Origin: Guillardia theta CCMP2712
Taxonomy: Eukaryota > Cryptophyceae > Pyrenomonadales > Geminigeraceae
Assembly: GCF_000315625.1 (NCBI RefSeq)
Contig: NW_005434646.1
Location: forward strand, 245,192 to 309,191
DNA length: 64,000 nucleotides
Direction of reading: 5' to 3'
A model generated the notes under the pieces. That model ran no database searches, was not told the DNA's origin, and saw only the letters and a list, made by a program, of their open reading frames with translations. Shown here piece after piece: positions 1 through 9,676 of the stretch. Both the position numbers and the translations under genes were made by a program. How positions within the stretch are numbered: position 1 is the stretch's first letter; every line of letters begins with the position of its first letter.

Positions 1-1
1 C

Positions 2-1024
2 ATGAGCTCGGCAAGCACTCGGGTGCTCCTCCTGTTCCTGTACGCACTGCTCTCGTGTGTCACCAGCCTAGGGGAGCAGGAGCTTCTGGGAGGGTCTGCC
101 CACAGCAGAAGTCAAATTTCAGCTCCCCTCCTTGAGCTGAGGCGTCAAGGAGCCTGCAAGCTGGACTCACGAGCCCTGCGACCGCCAGGGTTGAGAGGAG
201 GGGAAGGGGTTTCAGTCCTACAGCGTGCCGGGCAGGACAGCACTTCGGATCTCTTCGACAGGTTCTCGTGGAGCATGAATCTCTCCCGCTCGACACTTGA
301 TGGGGTCGAGCATCTCTCAGTTCGGATCCGACAAGCCTGCGTCAACGACGTGGTTCACCTGCACCGCATGAACCTGATCTGCCTGGCTGAGAACTATCAC
401 TCTCAGTACTTTATCGTCTCGATACTGAGGTGCCCAACGTTGACTTGGATCGCCGAGGTGCTCGAGGAGGACGCTGTGCTAGGGAGATTCTGGAGACCTG
501 TCGGATACGTGTTCGGGAGGACTCAGCAACCTGAGAATGCGTCTGTCTACGATCTTTTCAGCCATCCGGCAGCGGACAGTGAAGTGGAAGGGCAGATAAC
601 TTCGCTTGCAGTCCTGAAGAAGTACAGGAGTCTACATCTCGGCCGCAAGCTGATCCAGCGCTGCATGACGGCCATGACGGAGTTCTACGACGTGAGGAGG
701 TGCTGCCTGCATGTCCGGGTGAGCAACAAGGCGGCGATGAAGCTCTACTGCGATGTGTTCAACTTCCAGGTGGAAGGCGTGAGGAGCAGGTAAGGAAGAG
801 GAGCGTGTTGTTGAGCCGTTGTACCATCTTGTGCGCCCTGCCGTGCATGAATGCTGCTCTAAATGCTGTTTCCTCGCCCTGACGTCTTGTCTGTGGTCAG
901 GTACTACCCTGACGGAGAAGACGCCTATTTCATGTCGATGGACCTCACTGGATGGATCGCAGAGGAGCACCAGGAGTTTGCTAACCAGCAGCAGTTCATG
1001 TCAGAACATACGGCCATAGTATGA
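2..1024 (+). CDS. Secreted/organelle-targeted Naa10-like N-alpha-acetyltransferase (GNAT)
   Basis: Two exons, 2-789 and 901-1024, joined in phase across a 111-bp GT..AG intron, giving about 303 residues. The C-terminal two thirds follow the catalytic subunit of the NatA N-terminal acetyltransferase (Naa10/ARD1): an N-L-x-C-L-x-E-N-Y motif, ITSLAV, LHVR-SN-A-LY, and YY-DGEDAY, which is completed only by splicing. Unlike cytosolic Naa10, the protein starts with a hydrophobic signal peptide (residues 1-22), then a Ser/Arg-rich stretch ending in PGLRGG. This suggests entry to the secretory or plastid route. The acetyl-CoA loop, usually R/Q-x-x-G-x-G/A, reads RSLHLG, so the first Gly is His; activity may be altered. 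The start is the first base pair of the window, so a longer N-terminus is possible. Family assignment is strong; location is inference. Confidence 0.85.
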
Positions 1025-1119
1025 GCTTGTAATCGTATTCTTTCATCTTTCACTGTTTCACATCCATTGCTTTATGTACACCTGATCAACCGGAAACCTC
1101 ATCCAAGTTGCTATGCCGA

Positions 1120-1560
1120 TCAGCGAATATCCGGGATGTTGAAGTTTTCTAACAGCTTCTTCGTCCTTGCGTTGATCTCTTGTAACGAAATCGCTGAGAT
1201 CGGCTGATCACTCGCCTGTCCGCGCTCGTCAGTTTGCCGAGCAGACGTTACATCAAGGCCACCTGTCGCGTGCTCGTCATGCCTGAGGGGCCATTGACTG
1301 GTTTCGGAGGAACGTCCTTGCCCGTGAACAAGACACTTTGGTAGTAGATGCCTTTCAGCCCGTTGTCCCACTCTACCTGTCAGAGCCTCCACGTCAATCG
1401 GAGGAGGTGCAATGGAAGCCCGAGCGAGCACCTCGCATGCGAACTTCCCTGGAAGAACTCTGGTGACCGTCCCTCCTATCATCCCTGCAATGGTAGTTCG
1501 CCTCAAACCACTGACATGTTGGACATCCTCCCCTAGCACCTGTTTGAGAGACCCGCCCAA
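1120..1560 (-). CDS. Small hypothetical protein, partial model
   Basis: An open frame of 146 codons converges on the Naa10-like gene. The product is not recognised. The N-terminal half (ILGGSLKQVLGEDVQHVSG... to IDVEAL) and the last 25 residues (ending LLENFNIPDIR) look protein-like. The middle section reads like intron. A GT donor after codons EALT (near 1375) and an AG acceptor just before AISLQEI (near 1190) would join the two halves in phase. Reading frame continues upstream of the Met to about 1575, so the first exon is probably missing. It may be a small mitochondrial or membrane-associated protein, but nothing here proves a function. Confidence 0.4.
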   Translation of the reverse strand: MGGSLKQVLGEDVQHVSGLRRTTIAGMIGGTVTRVLPGKFACEVLARASIAPPPIDVEALTGRVGQRAERHLLPKCLVHGQGRSSETSQWPLRHDEHATGGLDVTSARQTDERGQASDQPISAISLQEINARTKKLLENFNIPDIR

Positions 1561-1792
1561 GATCTTTCCGCAGGTGATGAGTGGAAGCTATGTATTCTTC
1601 GAACATACACACACGTATTCCTTCATAACGCGCAAGGTCACAGATAGAGTCCCTCTTTCCCCTCTGATGTACCATGACTCAGCTCTCTGCCTCCTTTGCT
1701 GGGGTGGAGACCTAGTTGCATTCGCTGCCAAAGCATGTCAAGATCCCCAGCACTAACTGATCTCACTCGACCTCCTCACGCTCCTCTCCGAT

Positions 1793-1890
1793 CCTCCCTC
1801 CCTCCCTCCCCTTCCCTCTCCCTCTCTCCCTCCCTCCCTCCCTCCCTCCCTCCCTCCCTCCCTCCCTCCCTCCCTCCCTCCCTCTCTCCC
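1793..1890. repeat. (CCCT)n tetranucleotide tract
   Basis: Almost uninterrupted CCCT units on the plus strand. It produces spurious Pro/Ser-rich frames. It lies between the small minus-strand gene and the SDF2-like gene. Confidence 0.9.
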
Positions 1891-2337
1891 TCCTTCTTCC
1901 TGCCCCTCAAGTTTCCTTCTTCTTCCTCCCTCTTCCTCTTCCGCTCACATGCTCATCCTTCTTTCCGAACACCGCCGAGGCCAGCGGGCGCGACATTTCG
2001 CAAAACCCACCCTCGATCGCTCAAGGGTAGTTTGTAGAAGACCACCCTCATCTTGATACCCATAAGTTCATACATACTACCGGTGGACTCGTTCACCCCA
2101 CCCCTTTTATTCGTATCAAAATTGACTAGCGCAACCAAGGAATTTCTCAACAGTACGATCTCCTTACGATCAATTACGAAGGCAACGAGGGTCCAATATA
2201 ATGAATAACTTTTTTAATACCAAAATCGGTTGTGAGAATCTGTTGTTTGCGTGTATCACTGTGTCTACTTTCCCTGCATGCATCTGATGCAGCGAAGTTC
2301 ATGAATGAAAGCTGAGGGCTTCAAGATTGCCGTCTGG
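1891..2337. other. Intergenic, no gene seen
   Basis: Pyrimidine-rich at first, then AT-richer sequence with stops in all frames. It lies just downstream of the SDF2-like stop codon and probably holds that gene's 3' untranslated region. Confidence 0.5.
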
Positions 2338-4403
2338 TCAAACCTCAACTTCAACTGCCTTGGGATAGTAAATTCCCTCTGCTGTCTTCCACCTGGAACA
2401 AGAGTCAGTGATCCGGACATGGCAAGGGGGAAGGAGCAGCCAGGCTTACCAGTTGTTTTCGTCTTCAACTTGCTTCCATGCAGTCACCTCCTGCTCCAAA
2501 TGTNNNNNNNNNNNNNNNNNNNNNNNNNNNNNNNNNNNNNNNNNNNNNNNNNNNNNNNNNNNNNNNNNNNNNNNNNNNNNNNNNNNNNNNNNNNNNNNNN
2601 NNNNNNNNNNNNNNNNNNNNNNNNNNNNNNNNNNNNNNNNNNNNNNNNNNNNNNNNNNNNNNNNNNNNNNNNNNNNNNNNNNNNNNNNNNNNNNNNNNNN
2701 NNNNNNNNNNNNNNNNNNNNNNNNNNNNNNNNNNNNNNNNNNNNNNNNNNNNNNNNNNNNNNNNNNNNNNNNNNNNNNNNNNNNNNNNNNNNNNNNNNNN
2801 NNNNNNNNNNNNNNNNNNNNNNNNNNNNNNNNNNNNNNNNNNNNNNNNNNNNNNNNNNNNNNNNNNNNNNNNNNNNNNNNNNNNNNNNNNNNNNNNNNNN
2901 NNNNNNNNNNNNNNNNNNNNNNNNNNNNNNNNNNNNNNNNNNNNNNNNNNNNNNNNNNNNNNNNNNNNNNNNNNNNNNNNNNNNNNNNNNNNNNNNNNNN
3001 NNNNNNNNNNNNNNNNNNNNNNNNNNNNNNNNNNNNNNNNNNNNNNNNNNNNNNNNNNNNNNNNNNNNNNNNNNNNNNNNNNNNNNNNNNNNNNNNNNNN
3101 NNNNNNNNNNNNNNNNNNNNNNNNNNNNNNNNNNNNNNNNNNNNNNNNNNNNNNNNNNNNNNNNNNNNNNNNNNNNNNNNNNNNNNNNNNNNNNNNNNNN
3201 NNNNNNNNNNNNNNNNNNNNNNNNNNNNNNNNNNNNNNNNNNNNNNNNNNNNNNNNNNNNNNNNNNNNNNNNNNNNNNNNNNNNNNNNNNNNNNNNNNNN
3301 NNNNNNNNNNNNNNNNNNNNNNNNNNNNNNNNNNNNNACACCAGCAGCACCAGCAGCATCAGCATCACTACCACCACCACAACCTCCACCCCCATCACCA
3401 CCCCCACTCATCATCATCATCATCATCATCATCATCAGCCTACATTCGAGTGCGAGTGAAGATAAGCCCCGGTCGCCTTGTGCTTGAGGCGGAAGCGCTT
3501 TCCTGGGACGAGCACCGTGAGGAGGCGAAGGTAGTGGAGGGCAAGAGACCTCTCTTCCAATAATCCTCATCTTTCATCTCGACCACCCACTCATCGCCTG
3601 AGTCGCCTGCAGTATCCAACAACAATTACTCGGGCCGCTGGAAGTAGAGCAGCACTACACCTGACGACTTGTCTCCGAACCCGCTCACTTCCTGCTGCTT
3701 TGAGAGCGGCGACTCAAAGAAATGGCTGTGGAGGTTTCGTTTGGTCTGCATGTAACAAAGACATCTCGATTAAACCAGGTGCCAGGGTTTCTCTGAGCTC
3801 AAACTCACGTTCAGATGAGTCAGGCGGATTGTGTCGCCGTTCTTGATCTGTCAGGAGGATCAGGGTGATCAGGGGAACACAACATTTCAGGTTTCAAGGG
3901 ACGGAGAAAAGGAAGGAGCTAGTCAAACCTGAGTGCCCTGGGGGCATTGCTTTCCATGTTCACCGCGGACAACCCACAGACTACCACATAAATCAAATGA
4001 AACAAGTTTCCACGTCTCGGTACCTGTTGGGGTCCGCTAAGAAGCTGACGGCCGTCACTGCACAGATTCCGTCACGGCGAGGAGAAGAGAGGAAGGAAAG
4101 GGTTTCTTCGCACCAGATTGTTGACGAGATCCGGATCCGTACGCTACTTCATGCGAGTGCAGCCGGTACCTGTTGAAACTCGCTTAGATGGAGGGCGGAG
4201 GCGGAGGAAGGTTGAACCGACCTTGACTGTACATGCACCAGGTTGATCGCCGATCCACAAGTTACAACCTCGAATTCTTTCGACAAGGATCAGGGAAAGC
4301 ATCGCCAAAGAAAGCTTCTAGCGACACCTTGCCCCTCATCGTCGTTGGCTGCCACTGACTTCAGCGCGAGGAGGATACACGCTGCAAGCACGAAACTCCG
4401 CAT
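2338..4403 (-). CDS. SDF2-like secreted MIR-domain protein, eleven or more exons
   Basis: The start at 4403 gives a clear signal peptide (MRSFVLAACILLALKSVAA). Visible exons, low..high: 4328-4403, 4222-4276, 4114-4169, 4024-4057, 3929-3980, 3809-3847, 3661-3745, 3550-3606, 3444-3502, then one reaching 2450 from inside the gap, and 2338-2392. All visible junctions have GT..AG ends and join in phase. The product carries the SDF2 MIR signatures in order: VTCGSAI, YRLHSHEVAYGSGS-QQS, DTIRLTHL, NLHSHFFESPLS-QEVSGFG, GDSGDEWVVE, RFRLKHKATGAYLHSH, and a terminal WKTAEGIYYP. The family acts in the ER lumen in quality control of secreted or O-mannosylated proteins. Introns are 47-120 bp. The 834-bp gap falls near a penultimate exon boundary and hides only some 10-20 residues. 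Confidence 0.9.
2504..3337. other. Assembly gap (834 N)
   Basis: A run of N inside the SDF2-like gene, next to a trinucleotide repeat. The repeat probably caused the assembly break. Confidence 1.
3338..3440. repeat. CAG/CAC/CAT trinucleotide repeat
   Basis: CAG/CAC/CAT-type triplets ending in a pure (CAT)n run. On the minus strand this follows directly after the donor GTAGGC of an SDF2-like exon, so it is intronic, not a His- or Met-tract. Confidence 0.85.
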
Positions 4404-5074
4404 CTGGCCATCCAAGTCAGAGGGTCGGTGTCAAATCATTTGCAGGGTCAATAGACAGAGCCAGCGAGGTGACGTGAAGAGCAGCACATGTCAAATTTAA
4501 CTCAGGTGTGCCAACGTAGCATTTCGCTCCCCCACCTCCTGTCCTGTCTTGTCGGCTGCTCTTCGTACACACCCACCTTCTAGCATAGCATCCATATGTC
4601 TGCTGTTCTATAGTCGATTTGTTTCAAAGACCATTCTCCTGATTTCCTCGACTACTATGAACGACTAGAGAAATATTCTTCTTGCCCTCTCACCCTCACC
4701 CTCACTATTACCCTCTTTTTCTCCTTCTCTTTAGCAGCAGCAACCTAGAACTTCCTTTGTGACTTCATGATTGATCCTGTTCAGTCAATCCTATCCCCTT
4801 CCTCCTCCTTGAACTCGTTCATCTTCGTCGACTTCACCATCACCGCACTCCCTGCCTTGACACGCTGATCCTTGGCAGCTCTGCCCTCCAGCTGATTTTC
4901 GCGCCTTGGTTCTGATCCAACTTCCTCCTCCTTTCCTCTGCTCTTCCAAAGTTTCACCCTGTTCTTTCTCCTATCTCAGCTTTCCTCCTCCTCCTCCTCC
5001 TCACCCTCCTCACCCTCCCCCGCCTCCCATCTCGAACTGCACACATTCCACACTGCCATGCTGCTATCGCTGTC
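4404..5074. other. Intergenic, pyrimidine-rich
   Basis: Region upstream of the minus-strand SDF2-like gene. It is CT-rich at about 4680-4740 and 4900-5030. No convincing coding frame; it probably holds the SDF2 promoter. Confidence 0.5.
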
Positions 5075-5460
5075 GGGGGAGGGGTAAGGTAGATATCCTT
5101 GAAGGGGTGGAGATAGCAATTGGGTAGGTAGGGGTACCAAATTTCGAGATTTCAGGGGTATATGTCATCAGACAGATTAGGGGTAGAGGTAGCAAAATAA
5201 GGGGTACTCAATTGAATTGGGGGGTTGGGGATTCTGTTTGCTGGGGACGTCATCTAGAACATTCACGCATTTCGTGAGGGTAGGTGGTAAGATAGAAGCA
5301 TAAGGTAGGGGTGAACTACCCTACCCATACTTATATCCTTTCACTGACCTCATCATTACGGGTAATGATGGAGTTTCATTTGATTGGGAGGTGGTCACAC
5401 AACTGTAGAATGGGGTGGGTAGTCAAGAGAGGGGTAGAATTTGGGTCAGAAGGAGGGGTA
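5075..5460 (+). repeat. GGGGTA-rich island
   Basis: Dispersed, imperfect GGGGTA/GGGTAGG motifs separated by AT-richer spacers; for example gggtaggtaggggtacc near 5122. The same texture recurs at 25370-25960 and, briefly, in the inverted repeat (about 16300) and at 41030-41110. Not a regular tandem array. Confidence 0.55.
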
Positions 5461-5541
5461 GGCCGAGTTTGATGGTTGTGGTGAGAGCGACTACAACAAT
5501 GGCTGTGAACAAGACGACGACGGGGACAACGACAAGGACGA

Positions 5542-5574
<33 letters not shown>

Positions 5575-6361
5575 CGATCGTAAGCATGTTGTTGGTTGTG
5601 ACATGTCAAGCACAAACAGTGGAAGAAGCTTCAAGCACCTCAAGAAGAGCTGACGTGCCGCCTGAGGTCAAGGGCCAGGTGAGATGCCATATTCGAGTGT
5701 TGAGACGTCAGAGAGCGATTCATGCTGTTCCATCGTGTCATCTCGTTGCGAACTTGTGTGGTGATGGAACTATCTTTGATTCGACATGGTATTCCTCCGT
5801 ATGTAGATGTTGACTCGTTCCTCTTCACAGGAGCAACTTTTCTTCTTGCACCGTGGTCCTCAGGATGGGATGCATATCTACAACAGCATGGTGCCACCTA
5901 CATCGCCGAAGAAGATTCGCCTGCCCTTGTCCGATGAAGACGAGCTGAAGTTCGTGTGCGCAAGGGAAGCGCTTCAAGAGTTGGTAAAACAAGAAGCTTC
6001 GGTGACAGTCGACGTGAGGGACAAAGGCACGAAGGACTCGGTGCTGGCGAAGTCAGGACGGCATGAAGGCGAGCTTCACAATCATCTTCTGCATGCGATC
6101 AAGGATGGCATGACGTTGCAGGAGGCAAAGATAGGGATGGTCATAGCCCAGTTCGAATCCCTGGATGCCGAGCTGCAGCGGAAGGCGCTGGAGCAGGGGA
6201 AAGCGAGGATCGAAAAGATGCCAGAGGACGCAAAGAAGAGGATGCGACACAACCTGATGGTTCACAATGAGATCGAGCGGGTCGAGCTTGAGGCTACTGA
6301 GGACAAGGAAGGCTGGTTCAAAAGAAAGTTTCAGTCAGGGGCGACACCCGTCGTGGCTTAG
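5415..6361 (+). CDS. Unknown protein with Thr-rich N-terminus and helical C-terminal half
   Basis: Exon 1 (5415-5678) joins exon 2 (5831-6361) in phase 0 (codons KGQ to EQLFFLHRG). Product not recognised. The N-terminus is encoded by a (GACGAN)n microsatellite and reads as Thr/Met-rich, followed by a hydrophobic segment (MTIVSMLLVVTCQA) that could be a signal peptide. The true start may be any of several Met codons between 5415 and 5570. Exon 2 is charged and helical (SDEDELKFVCAREALQEL; KRMRHNLMVHNEIERVELE) and ends GATPVVA. The gene is convergent with DHX35, whose stop lies at 6579. Possibly secreted or organelle-targeted; function unknown. Confidence 0.65.
5510..5582. repeat. GAC/GAT triplet-hexamer microsatellite inside an exon
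   Basis: GACGAC/GATGAC units in the frame that reads Thr/Met. In another frame the same DNA would read poly-Asp. Length variation would change the protein N-terminus. Confidence 0.8.
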
Positions 6362-6578
6362 CGACAAATGTCAGGAGGGAGGAGAGGGAGAAGGTAGAGG
6401 CAGCAGGAGGGCGGGGGAGGAAGAGAGGAAGTTTCGATGTATCATAGCGTCGTAGCCTTGCCATCTCTTGCTGCGTCACAAGGGCGAGTGTGACTGTGTT
6501 TCACTCGACGAATGCGATACCAAGAGGGTGATGATAAAAAGGCAACGAATTTAGGGCGATGAAAAGAGTTCAGTGTAT

Positions 6579-8846
6579 TCAAGTCTTCCTCATCTGCTTC
6601 GCGGGAGGTTGGCCTTCGACGTCCGGCGTACCACCGCCTTTGGGAGGCTTGAAGCGGTAGAAATGAGGAGCAACTTCACTCAGCCAGTGCCTGCAGCGAT
6701 GGGGTCAAGGGCTCGAAGTACAAGAAGGAAGTGATCTACGGTTCGATGGAGCAGACGCCGATGATGTATGGCTTCGTGGTAACTATCAGCTGCAAAGAAG
6801 CCGTCAAAGAAGCAAAGATACATGGAAACAGCGATGTAAACAAGAATATGAGCGATAAGATCGCAATCAAAGGTGGGAAAGCAACAACTGTCATCGTGTT
6901 CACCGCCCCACCTCGTGGTAGAGCACCCATTGTGCCCCTCGCTGGTGCATGACAGAGACAGGATGTATCTGAACGCGCTGCTCCCCACGGATCGTCTTGT
7001 ACGCACCGTCCGCCTCTAGCTTAGCAGCATTGCAGAAGAATGCGCCGGCAATGCATCGACGCAGGACCTCCGATTCTCTCCCGCAGGAGACGAGAGGAAC
7101 TCCGAGCTTGGAGACGTAGGCAGCCAGCTGCTTCCGCGTCTCGCACGCTCTTGTCATCGACCTGTAGTTGACGCGCCGAGCTTGACACCACTGTTGACTT
7201 CGCTTGCTTGACTCGAAGGCGTTGTAAACATTGACTAGCGTCAATTGATCGCCTTCCCGCACGGCATAATGACGCCTGGCGCTCTTTTCATCTGCCGCGC
7301 CATCTTGTACGAAGACATTCTGAACTGAGAACATGGCGGCGATGGTGAGCGCTTCTTCCGAGCATCCTCCCTTGCCCGAAGAGAGCAGAAATTTTGCAAG
7401 GGGAGGCTCCAAGGGAAACTCAGCCATCTGCAGCCCCAGCGGCTCCGTTAGTTTCGCATCGTCGTCAAGGGCCCCCAGTGCGTAGAGGATTTCGAGCGCT
7501 CTTGCCAGGCTCAGCGCCGGAGGAGGAGACGGGAAGTCGAAATGAAGAACGTCGTCGACCCCAAGCGCCTTGAGCTGCAGGATAACAGCTACTAAGTCCG
7601 ACCTCTGCATCTCGGGTATGGAAGCTACTGGCAGTGACCTGAAATCTTTCTCTGTGCACATTCTGTAGGCCTTTCCTGACCGCACACGCCCTGCTCTCCC
7701 TGATCGCTGCACGGCACTCGCAGCGGAGACAGGCATCACAGTCAGGTAGTCTACCCCGAGCTTCGCATTATACGACTTGATTTTCACAAACATGCAGTCC
7801 AACACATAAACGATCCCAGGAATGGTCACCGAAGTCTCCGCGATGTTTGTCGCCACAACAACTTTCCTGATCCCGGCCGGGGTATCCGCAAACGCCTCCA
7901 TCTGTCGCTCGACAGCCAGCGCGGCGTACAGGGGGCAGGCGGAGATCGTGAGGCCGTGAGCCCCCTCCACAGGTTCAGCATGAAGAGCTGAGATCACGTA
8001 GTTCACCTCCTCTGCTCCCGTCAAGAACACCAGGATGTCACCCGGAGGCTCGCGAGCATGAATGGCGTTCACCGTCTCAACGCAGACCTTGACGTAGTCC
8101 TGACAGGGATCGGAGAGGTAATGGACGTCCACGGGATAGATCCGCCCGGCCTCCATCGACATCACCGTGACACGCCCCAGCTTCCCGTCCTTGAAGGGAG
8201 GAGGACCTGGCTCGGGCTTGTCGCCTTGGAAGAAGTTCTTGAAGGCCTCGGCGTCGAGGGTGGCTGAAGAGACGATGATGCGAAGGTCCTTTCGTTTCCT
8301 CTGGATCTTCTTCAGGAGCCCGATCGCAATATCCGAGTAGATCCCTCGTTCGTGCGCCTCGTCCACCATGATCACAGAGTACCTGCTCAGTAGTGGATCG
8401 CTCATCATCTCGCGCAGCAAGATCCCGTCTGTCATGAACTTCACCCTCGTCCTGAAGTGATCCGTCATGTTGTCAAACCGTATCGAGTACCCGCACTCCT
8501 TCCCCAGCTCTACGCCCATCTCTTGCGCCACCCTTGCAGCGAGGGTTGTCGCCGCAACTCGACGCGGCTGCGTGCAGATCACAACCCTTCCTCCATCCGC
8601 CCACCCTGCTTCGAAAAGATACTGAGGGATTTGTGTGCTCTTGCCGCTGCCTGTCTCCCCAACAACGATGATCGTCCTGTAGTTCTCGAGGAGGTACAAG
8701 ATGTGCGAGCGATTCTTATAGATAGGAAGCTTCTTTCTCTGAACCGATATGGGCAGATGTTTCATCTTGTTGACGATGACGTCGCATTTCTCGTCGACGG
8801 CTCGCTCAATGGTCGCTCCAGGACCCTTCGTTCCTGGTTTCCACAT
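6579..8846 (-). CDS. DHX35: DEAH-box RNA helicase, DHX35 family
   Basis: Exon 1 is 6912-8846, followed by two small 3' exons, 6740-6789 and 6579-6690, joined in phase; total about 700 residues, close to DHX35. Motifs in order: MWKPGTKGPG start typical of the family, Walker A GETGSGKST, TQPRRVAA, DEAHERG, SAT, FLTGAEEV, TNIAETSVTI, QRSGRAGRVRSGK. The HA2 and OB-fold regions follow (PLGLQMAEFPL; HPVSV). The last exons supply HWLSEVAPHFYR, matching the DHX35 C-terminus (AWLLELAPHFYQ), which confirms the splicing. DHX35 is a nuclear spliceosome-associated ATP-dependent helicase. The ATG at 8846 is the natural start; the GC-balanced coding sequence is otherwise uninterrupted. Confidence 0.95.
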
Positions 8847-9676
8847 GGTCGGCTAGCTTTCAGACTTCACAGAGCTTCTGCTCTAGAGTGTATCCTAGGG
8901 GAATCGTCGACTAGCTCAATCGATGGCGGCGGTTGGAAAATTTGCCGGGCATCTTTATGCAACAGAGAAAGTGAGTCGATTGAGCAGAGAAATGAAAAGG
9001 CGATGAAGCAAATCTTTCCTTCATGAGCGAAGAGGGGAGAGAGCAAGAGAATACGGGGGGAACAGAAGGAGACAAACGGAGAAGAACAAAGGGAGTTGAT
9101 TTTCAAGAGATCACGGGCGTCAAAGGATATAGAATTGCAATTCGATCCTAGGGATACGTCATGGTTTCATGTCAATGCTATTTCTCAGTCGTACTCCTAA
9201 GCCTCATCGTTTTCCTTCTCCCGCAACCTCTGTCTCCTCAACCTTTCTCCCTCCCGCCCACATGCTTGTTATTTCCTTCCTCGCTATCAGCCAATCCCCT
9301 CCCTCTTCCCTCGCTGATCATTCATCCTTCTTTTGCCTCCTCCCCTCCCCTCCCCTCCCCTCCCCTCCCCTCTCCTCCCCTCTCCTCCCCTCCCCTCCCC
9401 TCCCCTCTCCTCCCCTCCCCTCTCCTTTCTTCCCCTCCCCTCCCCTCCCCTTTCTTCCCCTCCCCTCCCCTCCCCTCCACTCCCCTCCCCTCCCCTCTCC
9501 CTCCCTCGCATCTCCCCGCTTCCTCTCCTTTTCCGAGTTCCCCTCAGAGGAATACAAACTCCTGATCGGGGAGCGATCACGCATTGCGCGCGTGCTCCGA
9601 CAGGAAGGGGCGAGTGGAGAATGTGGGGGGTGGGGAGCAGCGAAGAGGAGGAGGAGCGATAGATGAGGAGGAGGAG
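8847..9676. other. Divergent intergenic region between DHX35 and SET genes
   Basis: Holds both promoters. About 9336-9510 is a CCCCT tract; the rest shows no coding potential apart from possible extra N-terminal codons of the SET gene (from 9584). Confidence 0.5.
9336..9510. repeat. (CCCCT)n pentanucleotide tract
   Basis: About 175 bp of CCCCT units with CTCCT and TTCTT variants on the plus strand, about 170 bp ahead of the SET-gene start. A polypurine/polypyrimidine tract of this kind could adopt non-B structure. Confidence 0.9.

Noticed and set aside
2305-3570. Long open frames across the N gap on both strands
   Set aside because: They are open only because the 834 N have no stops; the flanking codons belong to SDF2-like exons on the minus strand or to the CAT repeat.
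6900-8846. Plus-strand ORFs such as 8457-9026
   Set aside because: Antisense shadows of the DHX35 coding sequence.
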